Shown piece by piece: positions 17,169 through 24,930 of a DNA stretch of 64,000 bases (its first letter is position 1; each line of letters begins with the position of its first letter). Location of the stretch: the NCBI GenBank assembly GCA_963794215.1, contig CAWCCQ010000001.1:1276468-1340467 (forward strand), read 5' to 3'. The DNA comes from DATKRB01 sp963794215. GTDB taxonomy: Bacteria > Actinomycetota > Acidimicrobiia > Acidimicrobiales > RAAP-2. Both the position numbers and the translations under genes were made by a program. The notes beneath the pieces are model-generated. The model searched no databases and had not been told where the DNA came from. It saw nothing but the letters and a program-made list of their open reading frames with translations.

Positions 17169-18577
17169 CGCTCCCCCTCGGCCTGGCGCCGGGCCTTGCG
17201 TCGGGCGCGGCCGCCCGCCCAACCCGTCTCCACCTCGGTGGCCACAGGGTCGAGCCCGGCCTCTGCATTGTCGCGGTACCAGGTGAACGTGACGTCACCG
17301 ACGCGAACCTCATCGCCGTCGTGCGCCCCGGCCCGCGACAGCGACCGGTCCACTCCGAGACGGCGGAGCCGGCGGACCGCCTCGGCCATGGCTTCGTGGT
17401 CGCTCAGATCCGAGAAGCTCACTGCCCGCTCGGCCGCCCGGCCCGACAGCTCCCAGGACCCCGGAGCGGTGCGCACGACGGCGATCCCTTCGGGCAGTGG
17501 CCGGTGCACCGCGATGCCCGTACGGGCACCGATGCCGAGCGCATCGTGGGCACGCGCCACGCTGACCAGCGTGGCCATCCGCCCGAGCAGCTCTGGGAGG
17601 CCGGCGCCGGTCACGGCGGAGACCGCGGCCAGTGGGCCGTCCTCGTCGGGGGCATCACCCCCAGAGGTGCCCGGTGCCGCTTCGGCTGCCAGGTCGGCGC
17701 GCGAGCCGACCACCAGGCGCGGGCGATCGAGGAGGGCAGGCTGGTAGCGGCCCAACTCGTCGAGGAGCACCTCGAGCTGCTGGGCCGGCGGACGCTCGGC
17801 CACAGGAGCCAGATCGAGCAGGACCACCAGCACGCGTGCCCGCTCGACATGGCGCAAGAACTGGTGCCCGAGCCCCTTGCCCTCGGCGGCGCCCTCCACG
17901 AGACCCGGGACATCGGCCACCACCATCTCGACGTCGTCGTCGCCGTCGGACCGTCCGGTCCGAGCGCCCACCCGCACCACCCCGAGGTGTGGCTGCAGGG
18001 TCGTGAACGGGTAATCGGCGATCTTGGGCTTGGCGGCTGAGATTCGAGCGATCAAGGTCGATTTGCCGACGTTGGGGAAGCCGACCAGGGCCACATCAGC
18101 CATCAACTTCAACTCGAGGTTGAGCCAACGCTCCTGCCCGGCCTCACCTTGCTCGGCGAACGCCGGCGCTCGGCGCCGGTTGCTCAAGAACCGAGCGTTC
18201 CCCTGACCCCCGCGCCCTCCCTCGGCCGCCAGCCAGCGGTCGCCCACGCCGGTCAGGTCGCAGAGCAGGGACCCGTCTCGGTCCCTCACTACGGTGCCCA
18301 CGGGCACGGGCACGCACAGATCGGGGCCCCGTGCCCCGTGGCGCCGCTTGCCCGAACCATGGCCTCCGTCGACCGCCCGGCGATGGGGATGGTCCTTGAA
18401 CCCGAGCAACGAGGCCTGGCGCAGGCTGGCCTCGAGCCAGACGTCGCCACCACGTCCCCCGTCGCCGCCGTCGGGACCTCCTCGGTCGACGTGCGCCTCA
18501 CGGCGGAACGACACCGCGCCCGCTCCCCCATTGCCCGCCTTGGCGTGGAGCTGCGCCTCATCGACAAACCCGGACAT
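17165..18577 (-). CDS. obg: GTPase Obg/CgtA
   Basis: 470 residues from ATG 18577 (MSGFVDEAQLHAKAGNGG); a start 33 bp upstream is less likely. Obg is an essential GTPase in 50S assembly and stress control. The Gly-rich Obg fold occupies 1-160 (GGPDGGDGGRGGDVWL, LAAEGGRGGQGNARF). The G domain follows with G1 GFPNVGKSTL, G3 DVPGLVEGA and the IADYPFTTL switch. In place of the usual NKxD at G4, VVGSRADL is read. A C-terminal OCT domain (ERAVSFSDLSDHEAMAEAVRRL, GDEVRVGDVTFTW) matches actinobacterial and Firmicute forms. Confidence 0.95.
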   Translation of the reverse strand: MSGFVDEAQLHAKAGNGGAGAVSFRREAHVDRGGPDGGDGGRGGDVWLEASLRQASLLGFKDHPHRRAVDGGHGSGKRRHGARGPDLCVPVPVGTVVRDRDGSLLCDLTGVGDRWLAAEGGRGGQGNARFLSNRRRAPAFAEQGEAGQERWLNLELKLMADVALVGFPNVGKSTLIARISAAKPKIADYPFTTLQPHLGVVRVGARTGRSDGDDDVEMVVADVPGLVEGAAEGKGLGHQFLRHVERARVLVVLLDLAPVAERPPAQQLEVLLDELGRYQPALLDRPRLVVGSRADLAAEAAPGTSGGDAPDEDGPLAAVSAVTGAGLPELLGRMATLVSVARAHDALGIGARTGIAVHRPLPEGIAVVRTAPGSWELSGRAAERAVSFSDLSDHEAMAEAVRRLRRLGVDRSLSRAGAHDGDEVRVGDVTFTWYRDNAEAGLDPVATEVETGWAGGRARRKARRQAEGER

Positions 18578-18640
18578 CCTCGTGATCCTACGGGCTGGCC
18601 CGTCGAGCACCGCTTCGGAGCGCGCTCGGTGCCCGAGGGC

Positions 18641-19978
18641 TCAGCGGCCGCGCCGCGCCGTCTCGAAGAGCCGGTGCGCCCGCCGGGTCACCTCGTCACG
18701 GGCCAGCGGCTCGTCCACGGTGAGACAGCGACCGGCGGAGACCACCTGGCGACCCTCCACCCACACGTCGGTCACGTGGCGGCTGGACGCACCCCACACG
18801 AGGTGGGCGATGAACTCATCGGGGCTGAGGGCCGGCGTGAACGTGGCGTCGGCCAGCTCCAGGCGGATCAGGTCGGCCGCCCGGCCCACCTCGAGGCTGC
18901 CGGTGTCGAGCCCCAGGGCTTCGGCGCCTCCGCGGGTAGCCAGGCGCAGCGCCTGGCTGGCGGTCATCGCGCCGGCGTCGGCGGCGACACCGCGCGCCAG
19001 GATCGGCGCCAGGCGCAGCTCCTCCCAAAGGTCGAGGTTGTCGTTGGACGCCGGACCGTCGGTACCCAGACCGACCCGCAGGCCTCGCGCCAACATCTCC
19101 CCCACCCTGGCCACGCCGCTCCCGAGCTTGCCGTTGCTCTGGGGACAGTGCGCGACCGCGACGTCGTGGGCCGCGAACACCTCGAAGTCCCCCGGGGCAA
19201 GCCACACCGAATGGGCGGCCAGTACCGGTCCGTCCAGCACCCCCAGCCGGGCCAGCAGCTCGGGCGCGCTGCAGCCGTGACGAACGAGGATCCGTCGCCC
19301 CTCGTCGAGCGTCTCGGCCACGTGCACGTGCACGAGGGCCCCGACCTCCTGGGCCAACTTGGCCACGGCCCGCAGGCCGTCAGGAGGGAGCGCATAGGCC
19401 GAGTGGGGGCCGAAGCCCACCTCGACGAGACCGCCGTCGACATGGAGATCGTCGTAGAGCGCGCCGGCGGCTTCGAGCATCGCCTGCCACGACATCTCCG
19501 GACCGGCGCCCGGCAGATCGAAGATCCCTGGGGTGATCACCGCCCGGATACCCGAGTCGAAGACCGCTGCGGCGAGCGCCCGGTTGTGCAGGTACATCTC
19601 GGCGGTGGTGGTCACTCCGCACCGCAGCAGCTCATCGGCTCCGAGGGCCATGCCCCAGTACACGTCCTCGTCGGTCAGCGAAGCCTCGCGGGGCCAGATG
19701 GACTCCTCCAGCCACCGTTGGAGAGGGAGCCCATCACCTGACCCACGCAGCAGGGTCATCGGCGTGTGGGCGTGGGTGTTGACCAGCCCGGGCATGAGCA
19801 ACCCGCCCACCATCACCTCGGGGGCTCCCGAAGGCGGTGCGTCGGCCCGGGGCCCGACCCAGGCGATGCGCCCGTCCACCACGTCGACCACGCCGGGGCG
19901 ATGGACCCGGTCACGCCCGTCGACCGTCAGCACCACCTCGGCAGCCAGACGCAGGGCTGACGAGTCGCTGCCGATCAC
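18641..19978 (-). CDS. mtaD: Amidohydrolase, MTA/SAH deaminase type
   Basis: 445 residues. Metal-dependent amidohydrolase of the cytosine deaminase/TrzA group. Metal ligands are readable: GLVNTHAHTP (H-x-H), VHVHVAET (His), AHSVWLAP (His) and GLGTDGPASNDN (Asp). The start (LRLAAEVVLTVDG) and end (VWVEGRQVVSAGRCLTVD) are the paired beta-sandwich strands. This group deaminates 5'-methylthioadenosine, S-adenosylhomocysteine or guanine-like bases. The nearby purine nucleoside phosphorylase fits nucleoside salvage. The exact substrate is not certain from sequence. Confidence 0.83.
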   Translation of the reverse strand: MIGSDSSALRLAAEVVLTVDGRDRVHRPGVVDVVDGRIAWVGPRADAPPSGAPEVMVGGLLMPGLVNTHAHTPMTLLRGSGDGLPLQRWLEESIWPREASLTDEDVYWGMALGADELLRCGVTTTAEMYLHNRALAAAVFDSGIRAVITPGIFDLPGAGPEMSWQAMLEAAGALYDDLHVDGGLVEVGFGPHSAYALPPDGLRAVAKLAQEVGALVHVHVAETLDEGRRILVRHGCSAPELLARLGVLDGPVLAAHSVWLAPGDFEVFAAHDVAVAHCPQSNGKLGSGVARVGEMLARGLRVGLGTDGPASNDNLDLWEELRLAPILARGVAADAGAMTASQALRLATRGGAEALGLDTGSLEVGRAADLIRLELADATFTPALSPDEFIAHLVWGASSRHVTDVWVEGRQVVSAGRCLTVDEPLARDEVTRRAHRLFETARRGR

Positions 19979-20005
19979 CTGCGGGGACCCCTGGGCTCCG
20001 ACGCG

Positions 20006-20674
20006 TCAGACCAGCGAGACGTACAAGCGGCTTGCCAGGCTCGGGCCGAACGCCACAGTGGTGCCCGACAGCGCGAGCACGAGCGTGCCATCGGGGGCTC
20101 GGCTCGACACCTGGGCGGTGGCGCCTGGCACGAACCCGTGGTGGCTCAGATAGGTGAGCATGGAAGTGTCGAGCTCGACGTCCTCGCTGATGCGCTCGAG
20201 CCGTATGCGCTGCCCCGGCTCGGCTAGGGCCAAGGGGACCGCCACCCGAGGCGGGCTCGGTGAGGACGAGCCAGGGATGGGGTTGCCGTGGGGACAAGTG
20301 GCGGGGTCGCCGAGCAGCTCGACCAGACGCGCCTCGACGTCGTCGGAGATGACATGCTCCCAGCGCCCTGCCTCGAGATGCACCTTGTGCCACTCGAGAC
20401 CGATCACGTCGACGAGGAGGCGCTCGGCCAGGCGGTGCCGGCGGACCACCTTTTCGGCCACCACCGAACCGCTGTCGGTGAGCTGCACCACTCGGCCGCT
20501 GCGACGGACGTAGCCCTCTCCCTCCAAGCGGTCGAGCATCTCGGACACCGACGGTGCGGAGCGCCCGAGCCGTTCGGCGATCCGAGCCTGAATGACCGGC
20601 GTGCCTTCCTCGGTCAGGGAATGCACAGTCTCGAGGTACTCCTCCAACGGGGGATGGAAGCCGTCCTCGTCCAC
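20006..20674 (-). CDS. ideR: DtxR/IdeR-family metal-dependent repressor
   Basis: 222 residues. The N-terminal winged helix (EEYLETVHSLTEEG, VIQARIAERLGRSAPSVSEMLDRLEGEGYV) binds DNA. The dimerization/metal domain has RRHRLAERLLVDVIGLEWHKVHLEAGRWEHVISDDVEARL and the metal-site CPHGNPIPG. An SH3-like domain (LALAEPGQRIRLERISED, VSRAPDG-type C-terminus) completes the IdeR architecture. With Fe(II) such proteins repress siderophore and uptake genes. No iron-uptake gene is adjacent. It is divergent from the nucleoside phosphorylase gene across 109 bp. Confidence 0.9.
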   Translation of the reverse strand: MDEDGFHPPLEEYLETVHSLTEEGTPVIQARIAERLGRSAPSVSEMLDRLEGEGYVRRSGRVVQLTDSGSVVAEKVVRRHRLAERLLVDVIGLEWHKVHLEAGRWEHVISDDVEARLVELLGDPATCPHGNPIPGSSSPSPPRVAVPLALAEPGQRIRLERISEDVELDTSMLTYLSHHGFVPGATAQVSSRAPDGTLVLALSGTTVAFGPSLASRLYVSLV

Positions 20675-20783
20675 CCCGAGAATCCTACCGGCCCCACGAT
20701 CCGGGCCCGACGGCCACCAACCGGCGTCGGGGCACTCCCCCGGCGCTCCCGAACGCCCCCGGACCTCAAACTACGATGGCCTG

Positions 20784-21635
20784 ATGCCGCGCGGCGGGCC
20801 GGGATCGCCGAGCTCCGATCCCTTCGAGCAAGCCCATCTGGCTGCCCGGGAGCTCGCACGCCGCACCGGTGTGCAGCGTCACGACGTGGTCGTCGTGCTG
20901 GGTTCGGGGCTCTCGGGGGTCGCCCCGCTCCTCGGAGCGCAGGAACCGCCGCTCGATCTCGCCACGCTGCCGTGGTTCCCCAGGTTCACCGGCCTGGGTC
21001 ACCGCAGCGAGGCCTGGTCGCTCGTCGTGGGTCCGAGCCGGGTGCTGGTCACCGCCGGCCGCGCCCACCTCTACGAAGGGGTCACTGAGCACCAGAGCGT
21101 CCATACGATTCGCACCGCGATCGCCAGTGGGGCGCACACCGCCATCCTCACCTGCGCCGCCGGAGCGATCCGTCCCGAGCTTGCTGTGGGGTCGATCGTG
21201 GCGATTCGCGACCACCTCAACCTGACCGGGCGCTCACCGCTCACCGGCGTCCACGCCGGCGAGCGCGCCGGAAGCCCCTTTGTGGATCTGGTCGACGCGT
21301 GGTCCCCGCGACTGCGAGCCGTTGTCCGTTCGCTGAGCCCACGAAGCGCCGAGGGCGTCTATGCCCAACTCCCCGGGCCCCATTTCGAGACCCCGGCCGA
21401 GATCCGGATGCTCGGGATCCTCGGGGCGGATCTGGTGGGAATGTCCGTGGCCACCGAGGCCGTTGCGGCGCGCCACCTCGGCGCGGAGACGCTGGGTCTG
21501 GCCGTCGTCACCAATCCGGCCGCCGGACTAGGGCCAGAGGGACCCTCCCCGGCCGACATCGTCGACGCTGCCGGCGCGGCGGTCCCGAGGTTGGCCGACC
21601 TCATCCGGGGCGTGCTCGAGGCAACCCCGGACTGA
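20784..21635 (+). CDS. Purine nucleoside phosphorylase (trimeric class)
   Basis: 283 residues from ATG 20784. It cleaves purine nucleosides with phosphate. Family features are VVVVLGSGLSG near residue 35, the phosphate-site His in FTGLGHRSE, AGRAHLYEGV, LTCAAGAIRPELAVGSIVAIRDHLNLTG, YAQLPGPHFETPAEIRMLGILGADLVGMS and VVTNPAAGL. The MSVATEAVAARH stretch agrees with the PNP/MTA phosphorylase superfamily (EN-type residues of true PNP cannot be confirmed). It could also act on methylthioadenosine, given the neighbouring MTA-deaminase-like gene. Tail-to-tail with rpmA, 5 bp apart. Confidence 0.88.
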   Translation: MPRGGPGSPSSDPFEQAHLAARELARRTGVQRHDVVVVLGSGLSGVAPLLGAQEPPLDLATLPWFPRFTGLGHRSEAWSLVVGPSRVLVTAGRAHLYEGVTEHQSVHTIRTAIASGAHTAILTCAAGAIRPELAVGSIVAIRDHLNLTGRSPLTGVHAGERAGSPFVDLVDAWSPRLRAVVRSLSPRSAEGVYAQLPGPHFETPAEIRMLGILGADLVGMSVATEAVAARHLGAETLGLAVVTNPAAGLGPEGPSPADIVDAAGAAVPRLADLIRGVLEATPD

Positions 21636-21640
21636 CGCGC

Positions 21641-21904
21641 TCAGGAGGCTGACGTCGGGGGCAGCACGTCGACGAGCTTGCGACCCTTGCGGCGACCGAA
21701 CTTGACCATGCCCTCGGTGAGGGCGAAGAGCGTGTCGTCCCCGCCGCGGCCGACATTGTCCCCGGGATGGAAGTGGGTGCCCCGCTGGCGAACGATGATC
21801 GAGCCGGCGGAGACCGCCGTGCCGTCGAACACCTTGACCCCGAGTCGTTGCGCGTTGGAGTCCCGCCCGTTGCGGGTCGAGCCCCCGCCCTTGGTCTTAG
21901 ACAT
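21641..21904 (-). CDS. rpmA: 50S ribosomal protein L27
   Basis: 87 residues, standard length. MSKTKGGGSTRNGRDSNAQR, the HPGDNVGRGGDDTLFAL loop and the VKFGRRKGRK end are all typical. L27 reaches into the peptidyl transferase centre through its N-terminal tail. It follows rplU by 59 bp. Confidence 0.97.
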   Translation of the reverse strand: MSKTKGGGSTRNGRDSNAQRLGVKVFDGTAVSAGSIIVRQRGTHFHPGDNVGRGGDDTLFALTEGMVKFGRRKGRKLVDVLPPTSAS

Positions 21905-21963
21905 AGCCGATCTCCTTGCCCCGCCCGCGGCGACACCGCGAACGCAGAGGGCGGGTTGGGGCC

Positions 21964-22278
21964 CTAGGGGGCCGGAGTGATCGAGGTGATCTCGACGGTT
22001 GCGTAGTGCTGGCGGTGGCCCCAGCGACGCCGCTGGTTGGTCTTGGGCTTGTAGGTGGCGGCCCGAATCTTCGGGCCGAGCTCGCCGCCGACCACCCGGG
22101 CCACGACCTTCGAACCCGACAGCTGGGTCGGGGTGGCCTGCACCGTCTCGCCGTCGACCACCAGCACGGGGTCGAAGCTGACCTCGGCGCCAACGGGCTC
22201 GCCCAACAGCTCGACGCGCACCAGCTGGCCCTCGGCCACTCGCTCTTGCTTGCCACCGGTCTTGATCACTGCGTACAT
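21964..22278 (-). CDS. rplU: 50S ribosomal protein L21
   Basis: 104 residues. MYAVIKTGGKQERV at the start and the C-terminal KPKTNQRRRWGHRQHYATVEI RNA-binding loop are the L21 signature. The order RNase E/G-rplU-rpmA is widespread in actinobacteria. The 38-bp gap to the RNase gene leaves little room for a leader, so it is probably made from the same transcript. Confidence 0.97.
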   Translation of the reverse strand: MYAVIKTGGKQERVAEGQLVRVELLGEPVGAEVSFDPVLVVDGETVQATPTQLSGSKVVARVVGGELGPKIRAATYKPKTNQRRRWGHRQHYATVEITSITPAP

Positions 22279-22316
22279 GGGACCACGAGACTAGCCCAAA
22301 CTCGACGACGTCTGGC

Positions 22317-24140
22317 TCAGAAGGCCGAGCGGTCGAGGACGATGCCGCGCCCGTTGCAGACCTCGCAGACCGTCGAGAGTGATTCGATCAACCCCTCCGA
22401 GATGCGCTTGCGGGTCATCTCCACCAGGCCGAGCTCGGAAATGTCGAAGACCTGGGTCCGGGTCTTGTCCCGGGCCAAGGCGTTGCGCAGGGCGGCCGCG
22501 ACCTTGTCGCGGTTCTCGCGGATCTCCATGTCGATGAAGTCGATCACGATGATGCCGCCGATGTCCCGCAGCCGTAGCTGGCGGGCCACCTCCTCGGCAG
22601 CCTCGAGGTTGTTGCGGAACACCGTCTCTTCGAGACTGCTCTTCCCGACGTTCTTGCCGGTGTTCACGTCGATCACGGTCAATGCCTCGGTGCGCTCGAT
22701 GATCAGCGAGCCTCCCGACGGCAGCCACACTTTGCGATCGAGCGCCTTGTGGAGCTGCTCGTGGACGTGGTAGCGCTCGAAGATGGGCAGCGGCTCGATG
22801 GCGGTATCGAAGTACTCCACACGCTCGGCCAGCTCGGGGCTCACGTCGGCCACGTACTCGCGGACCTGCTCGAAGAGCGCTATATCGTCGATGACCACCC
22901 CGCGATAGTCACTGTTGAGCTCCTCGCGGAAGATCCGCACCGCCAGGTCGGGCTCACGGTAGAGGAGGCCCGGCGCGGTGGCACGAGCGGCCTCCTCCTC
23001 GATGGTCTTCCACCGGGCCAGCAGGCTTACCACATCGCGTCGGAGCTCCTCGGTGGTCGCGTTCTCCGCTGCGGTGCGCACGATCAGCCCGTGTCCCTCG
23101 GGTCGGACCTCGTCGACGATCTTGCGCAGGCGACGCCGTTCGTTGTCGCCCAGACGCTTGGAGATTCCAAATGCCGAGCTGTTGGGGACGAGCACGGCGA
23201 AGCGTCCGGGCAGCGACACCTCCTGGGTGAGGCGGGCGCCCTTGGCGCCGATAGGGTTCTTCGTGACCTGGCACAAGATGACCTGGCCGGTGCGGAGTAC
23301 CTCTTCGATCCGGGGCTGGTTCCCCCGCGAGGCCCCCTCGACGTCGTCGACGTCGTAGCGAACGTCGCCGCGATAGAGGACGGCGTTCTTGGGGATCCCG
23401 ATGTCGATGAACGCGGCCTCCATCCCGGGCAACACATTCTGGACCCGACCCCGATAGATATTGCCGTCGATCTGGTTGGTCTCGTCCGCGGCGCGCGACA
23501 CGTAGTGCTCGACCAGGGAGCGTCCCTCGAGCACGGCGATCTGGGTGAGATGCGGCTGGACGTGAACGCAAACCAAGTAGCGCCCGACATTCTTGCCGCG
23601 TCGGTCCCGGCCACCCCGCCGGCGGCTGCGGCCTGACCGCTTGGCCGTCTCGCCGGAGACCAGGTCGTCCTCGGTGTCAATGTCGGTGTCGGTCTCGGTG
23701 TCCGTGTCGGTGGCGGGAGCGATATGGGCCGGCGGGCGTACGACCCCGTTGCGGCTGACGCCTGACGCGCCTCGGGACGAGCCGCCTGAGGTCAGGGTCG
23801 TGCCTGGTGCCGCATGCCGTGCCGGTCCGGACGCGGTCAGCTCGACGTCGGGGAGGAGATCGCCCGGTGCCGCGTGCGCCGGGGGGCGCGAGGGTGTGTC
23901 GGCCTCGCGTGCTTCCTCGGCCGTCACCGGCCGCACCGGCGGTGCCGGTCTGGTGTCGCCGATCCTCGGCCGCGGCGCCGGTGGGGCTGAGGCCCCGGGA
24001 CGAGCCGCGCCGTTGGTGACCGACGGTGGCCTACCTGGGCCGGCTACCTCTGGTGGGGTCGGGCGGACCGCCTCCCCTTGGGAGGTCTCGCTGGCATCGA
24101 CGTGGTCCGCAGTGGGCGTGTCGCTCTCCGGCTCGGACAT
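22317..24140 (-). CDS. rng: Ribonuclease E/G family endoribonuclease
   Basis: 607 residues. The first 190 are a disordered Pro/Ala/Thr extension, including a TDTDTETD run and an Arg/Gly cluster (RSRRRGGRDRRGK) before the catalytic part. The S1 domain follows (NIYRGRVQNVLPGMEAAFIDIG), then the 5'-sensor/RNase H region (RTAAENATTEEL). The DNase I-like site carries VIDVNTGKN and IIVIDFIDM, with Asp residues that bind Mg. The zinc link CEVCNGRG near the C-terminus allows tetramers. There is no long C-terminal degradosome scaffold; the extension is N-terminal, as in mycobacterial RNase E. It processes rRNA and mRNA. Confidence 0.94.
   Translation of the reverse strand: MSEPESDTPTADHVDASETSQGEAVRPTPPEVAGPGRPPSVTNGAARPGASAPPAPRPRIGDTRPAPPVRPVTAEEAREADTPSRPPAHAAPGDLLPDVELTASGPARHAAPGTTLTSGGSSRGASGVSRNGVVRPPAHIAPATDTDTETDTDIDTEDDLVSGETAKRSGRSRRRGGRDRRGKNVGRYLVCVHVQPHLTQIAVLEGRSLVEHYVSRAADETNQIDGNIYRGRVQNVLPGMEAAFIDIGIPKNAVLYRGDVRYDVDDVEGASRGNQPRIEEVLRTGQVILCQVTKNPIGAKGARLTQEVSLPGRFAVLVPNSSAFGISKRLGDNERRRLRKIVDEVRPEGHGLIVRTAAENATTEELRRDVVSLLARWKTIEEEAARATAPGLLYREPDLAVRIFREELNSDYRGVVIDDIALFEQVREYVADVSPELAERVEYFDTAIEPLPIFERYHVHEQLHKALDRKVWLPSGGSLIIERTEALTVIDVNTGKNVGKSSLEETVFRNNLEAAEEVARQLRLRDIGGIIVIDFIDMEIRENRDKVAAALRNALARDKTRTQVFDISELGLVEMTRKRISEGLIESLSTVCEVCNGRGIVLDRSAF
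23671..23713. repeat. 6-bp (TCGGTG)-type microsatellite in the RNase E/G N-extension
   Basis: Seven imperfect hexamers of the form T(C/G)(G/C)GTG encode alternating Thr-Asp/Glu on the minus strand (TDTDTETDTDID). The tract is in frame in multiples of six, so length change would not break the gene. Confidence 0.75.
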
Positions 24141-24164
24141 GAGGGAGATCCCTCCTCGTACAGT

Positions 24165-24926
24165 TCATGAGGCACGCGCCGTGGCGTGCGCTACGACAGC
24201 ACCCGGGGTCTCGCCGGCCACGGGGAGCGGCTCCCAACGGGCGCCATCGCGCTCGATCCATTGCTTGGTCCTTCGGGCCCGGACCAACGCGACGTCGGCT
24301 CCGAGCCCCTTGAGTAGTTCCATGGGCCGGACGCCCCGCGGTCGGGTCGCCAGTTCGGCGTCCATCGACAGCGGCCCGTCCTGCACCGAACCGGCCCCCA
24401 AGCTCCCCCGTGGAGCGAGGGCCAACACCGAAGGCCGCAGGTCGTCGTCGACCAGTCGACCCTTGCGTTCCCGGCTGACCCAGAGGCTAGGGGCATCGAG
24501 CAATCGCCCGATGCGCTCCGTTAGCTCCCTATGGGTCACCCCGAGTACCTCCAGTTCCCAGGAGCACGATGTTACCTCCTGCTGGAGCGACTCGGCGCCA
24601 TCGGCCAGGGGCGCGGTGGCGACCACGTCGAGCCCGTCGGGCAGCAGCCCGCTAAAGGCGTCCTGGTCGAGCGACCCGGGCGCCGGCGTCCGGGTCAGCC
24701 GCACGTCGAGGTACTCGGCGAGCGATTCGCACCCGGTCGGCAAGGCCAATCCGAAGCTGAGCAGGGGACGGGGCGAGAACCCGGCCGACCACGCCACCTC
24801 CAGCCCGCTGCGGCGCAGGGCCCGTTCCCACATGCGCGCGACGTCGCGCTGGCTCGTAAAACGGATTCGGCCGAGCTTCGTGAACCGGAATCGGTAGCTG
24901 GAGGGCTCGCCAGGGCCGAGGGTCAC
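24165..24926 (-). CDS. DUF2344/TIGR03936 radical-SAM-linked protein
   Basis: 253 residues from GTG 24926, 4 bp after the stop of the radical SAM gene; longer in-frame starts lie inside that gene and are rejected. RFRFTKLGRIRFTSQRDVARMWERALRRSGLEVAWSAGFSPRP is the family's N-terminal signature, and the PLLSFGLALPTGCESLAEYLDV segment follows. In many bacteria this domain is fused to or encoded next to the TIGR03960 radical SAM protein, as here. The biochemical role is not established; linkage to RNase E/G and ribosomal genes hints at RNA or ribosome modification. Confidence 0.87.
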   Translation of the reverse strand: MTLGPGEPSSYRFRFTKLGRIRFTSQRDVARMWERALRRSGLEVAWSAGFSPRPLLSFGLALPTGCESLAEYLDVRLTRTPAPGSLDQDAFSGLLPDGLDVVATAPLADGAESLQQEVTSCSWELEVLGVTHRELTERIGRLLDAPSLWVSRERKGRLVDDDLRPSVLALAPRGSLGAGSVQDGPLSMDAELATRPRGVRPMELLKGLGADVALVRARRTKQWIERDGARWEPLPVAGETPGAVVAHATARAS

Positions 24927-24930
24927 GGGC

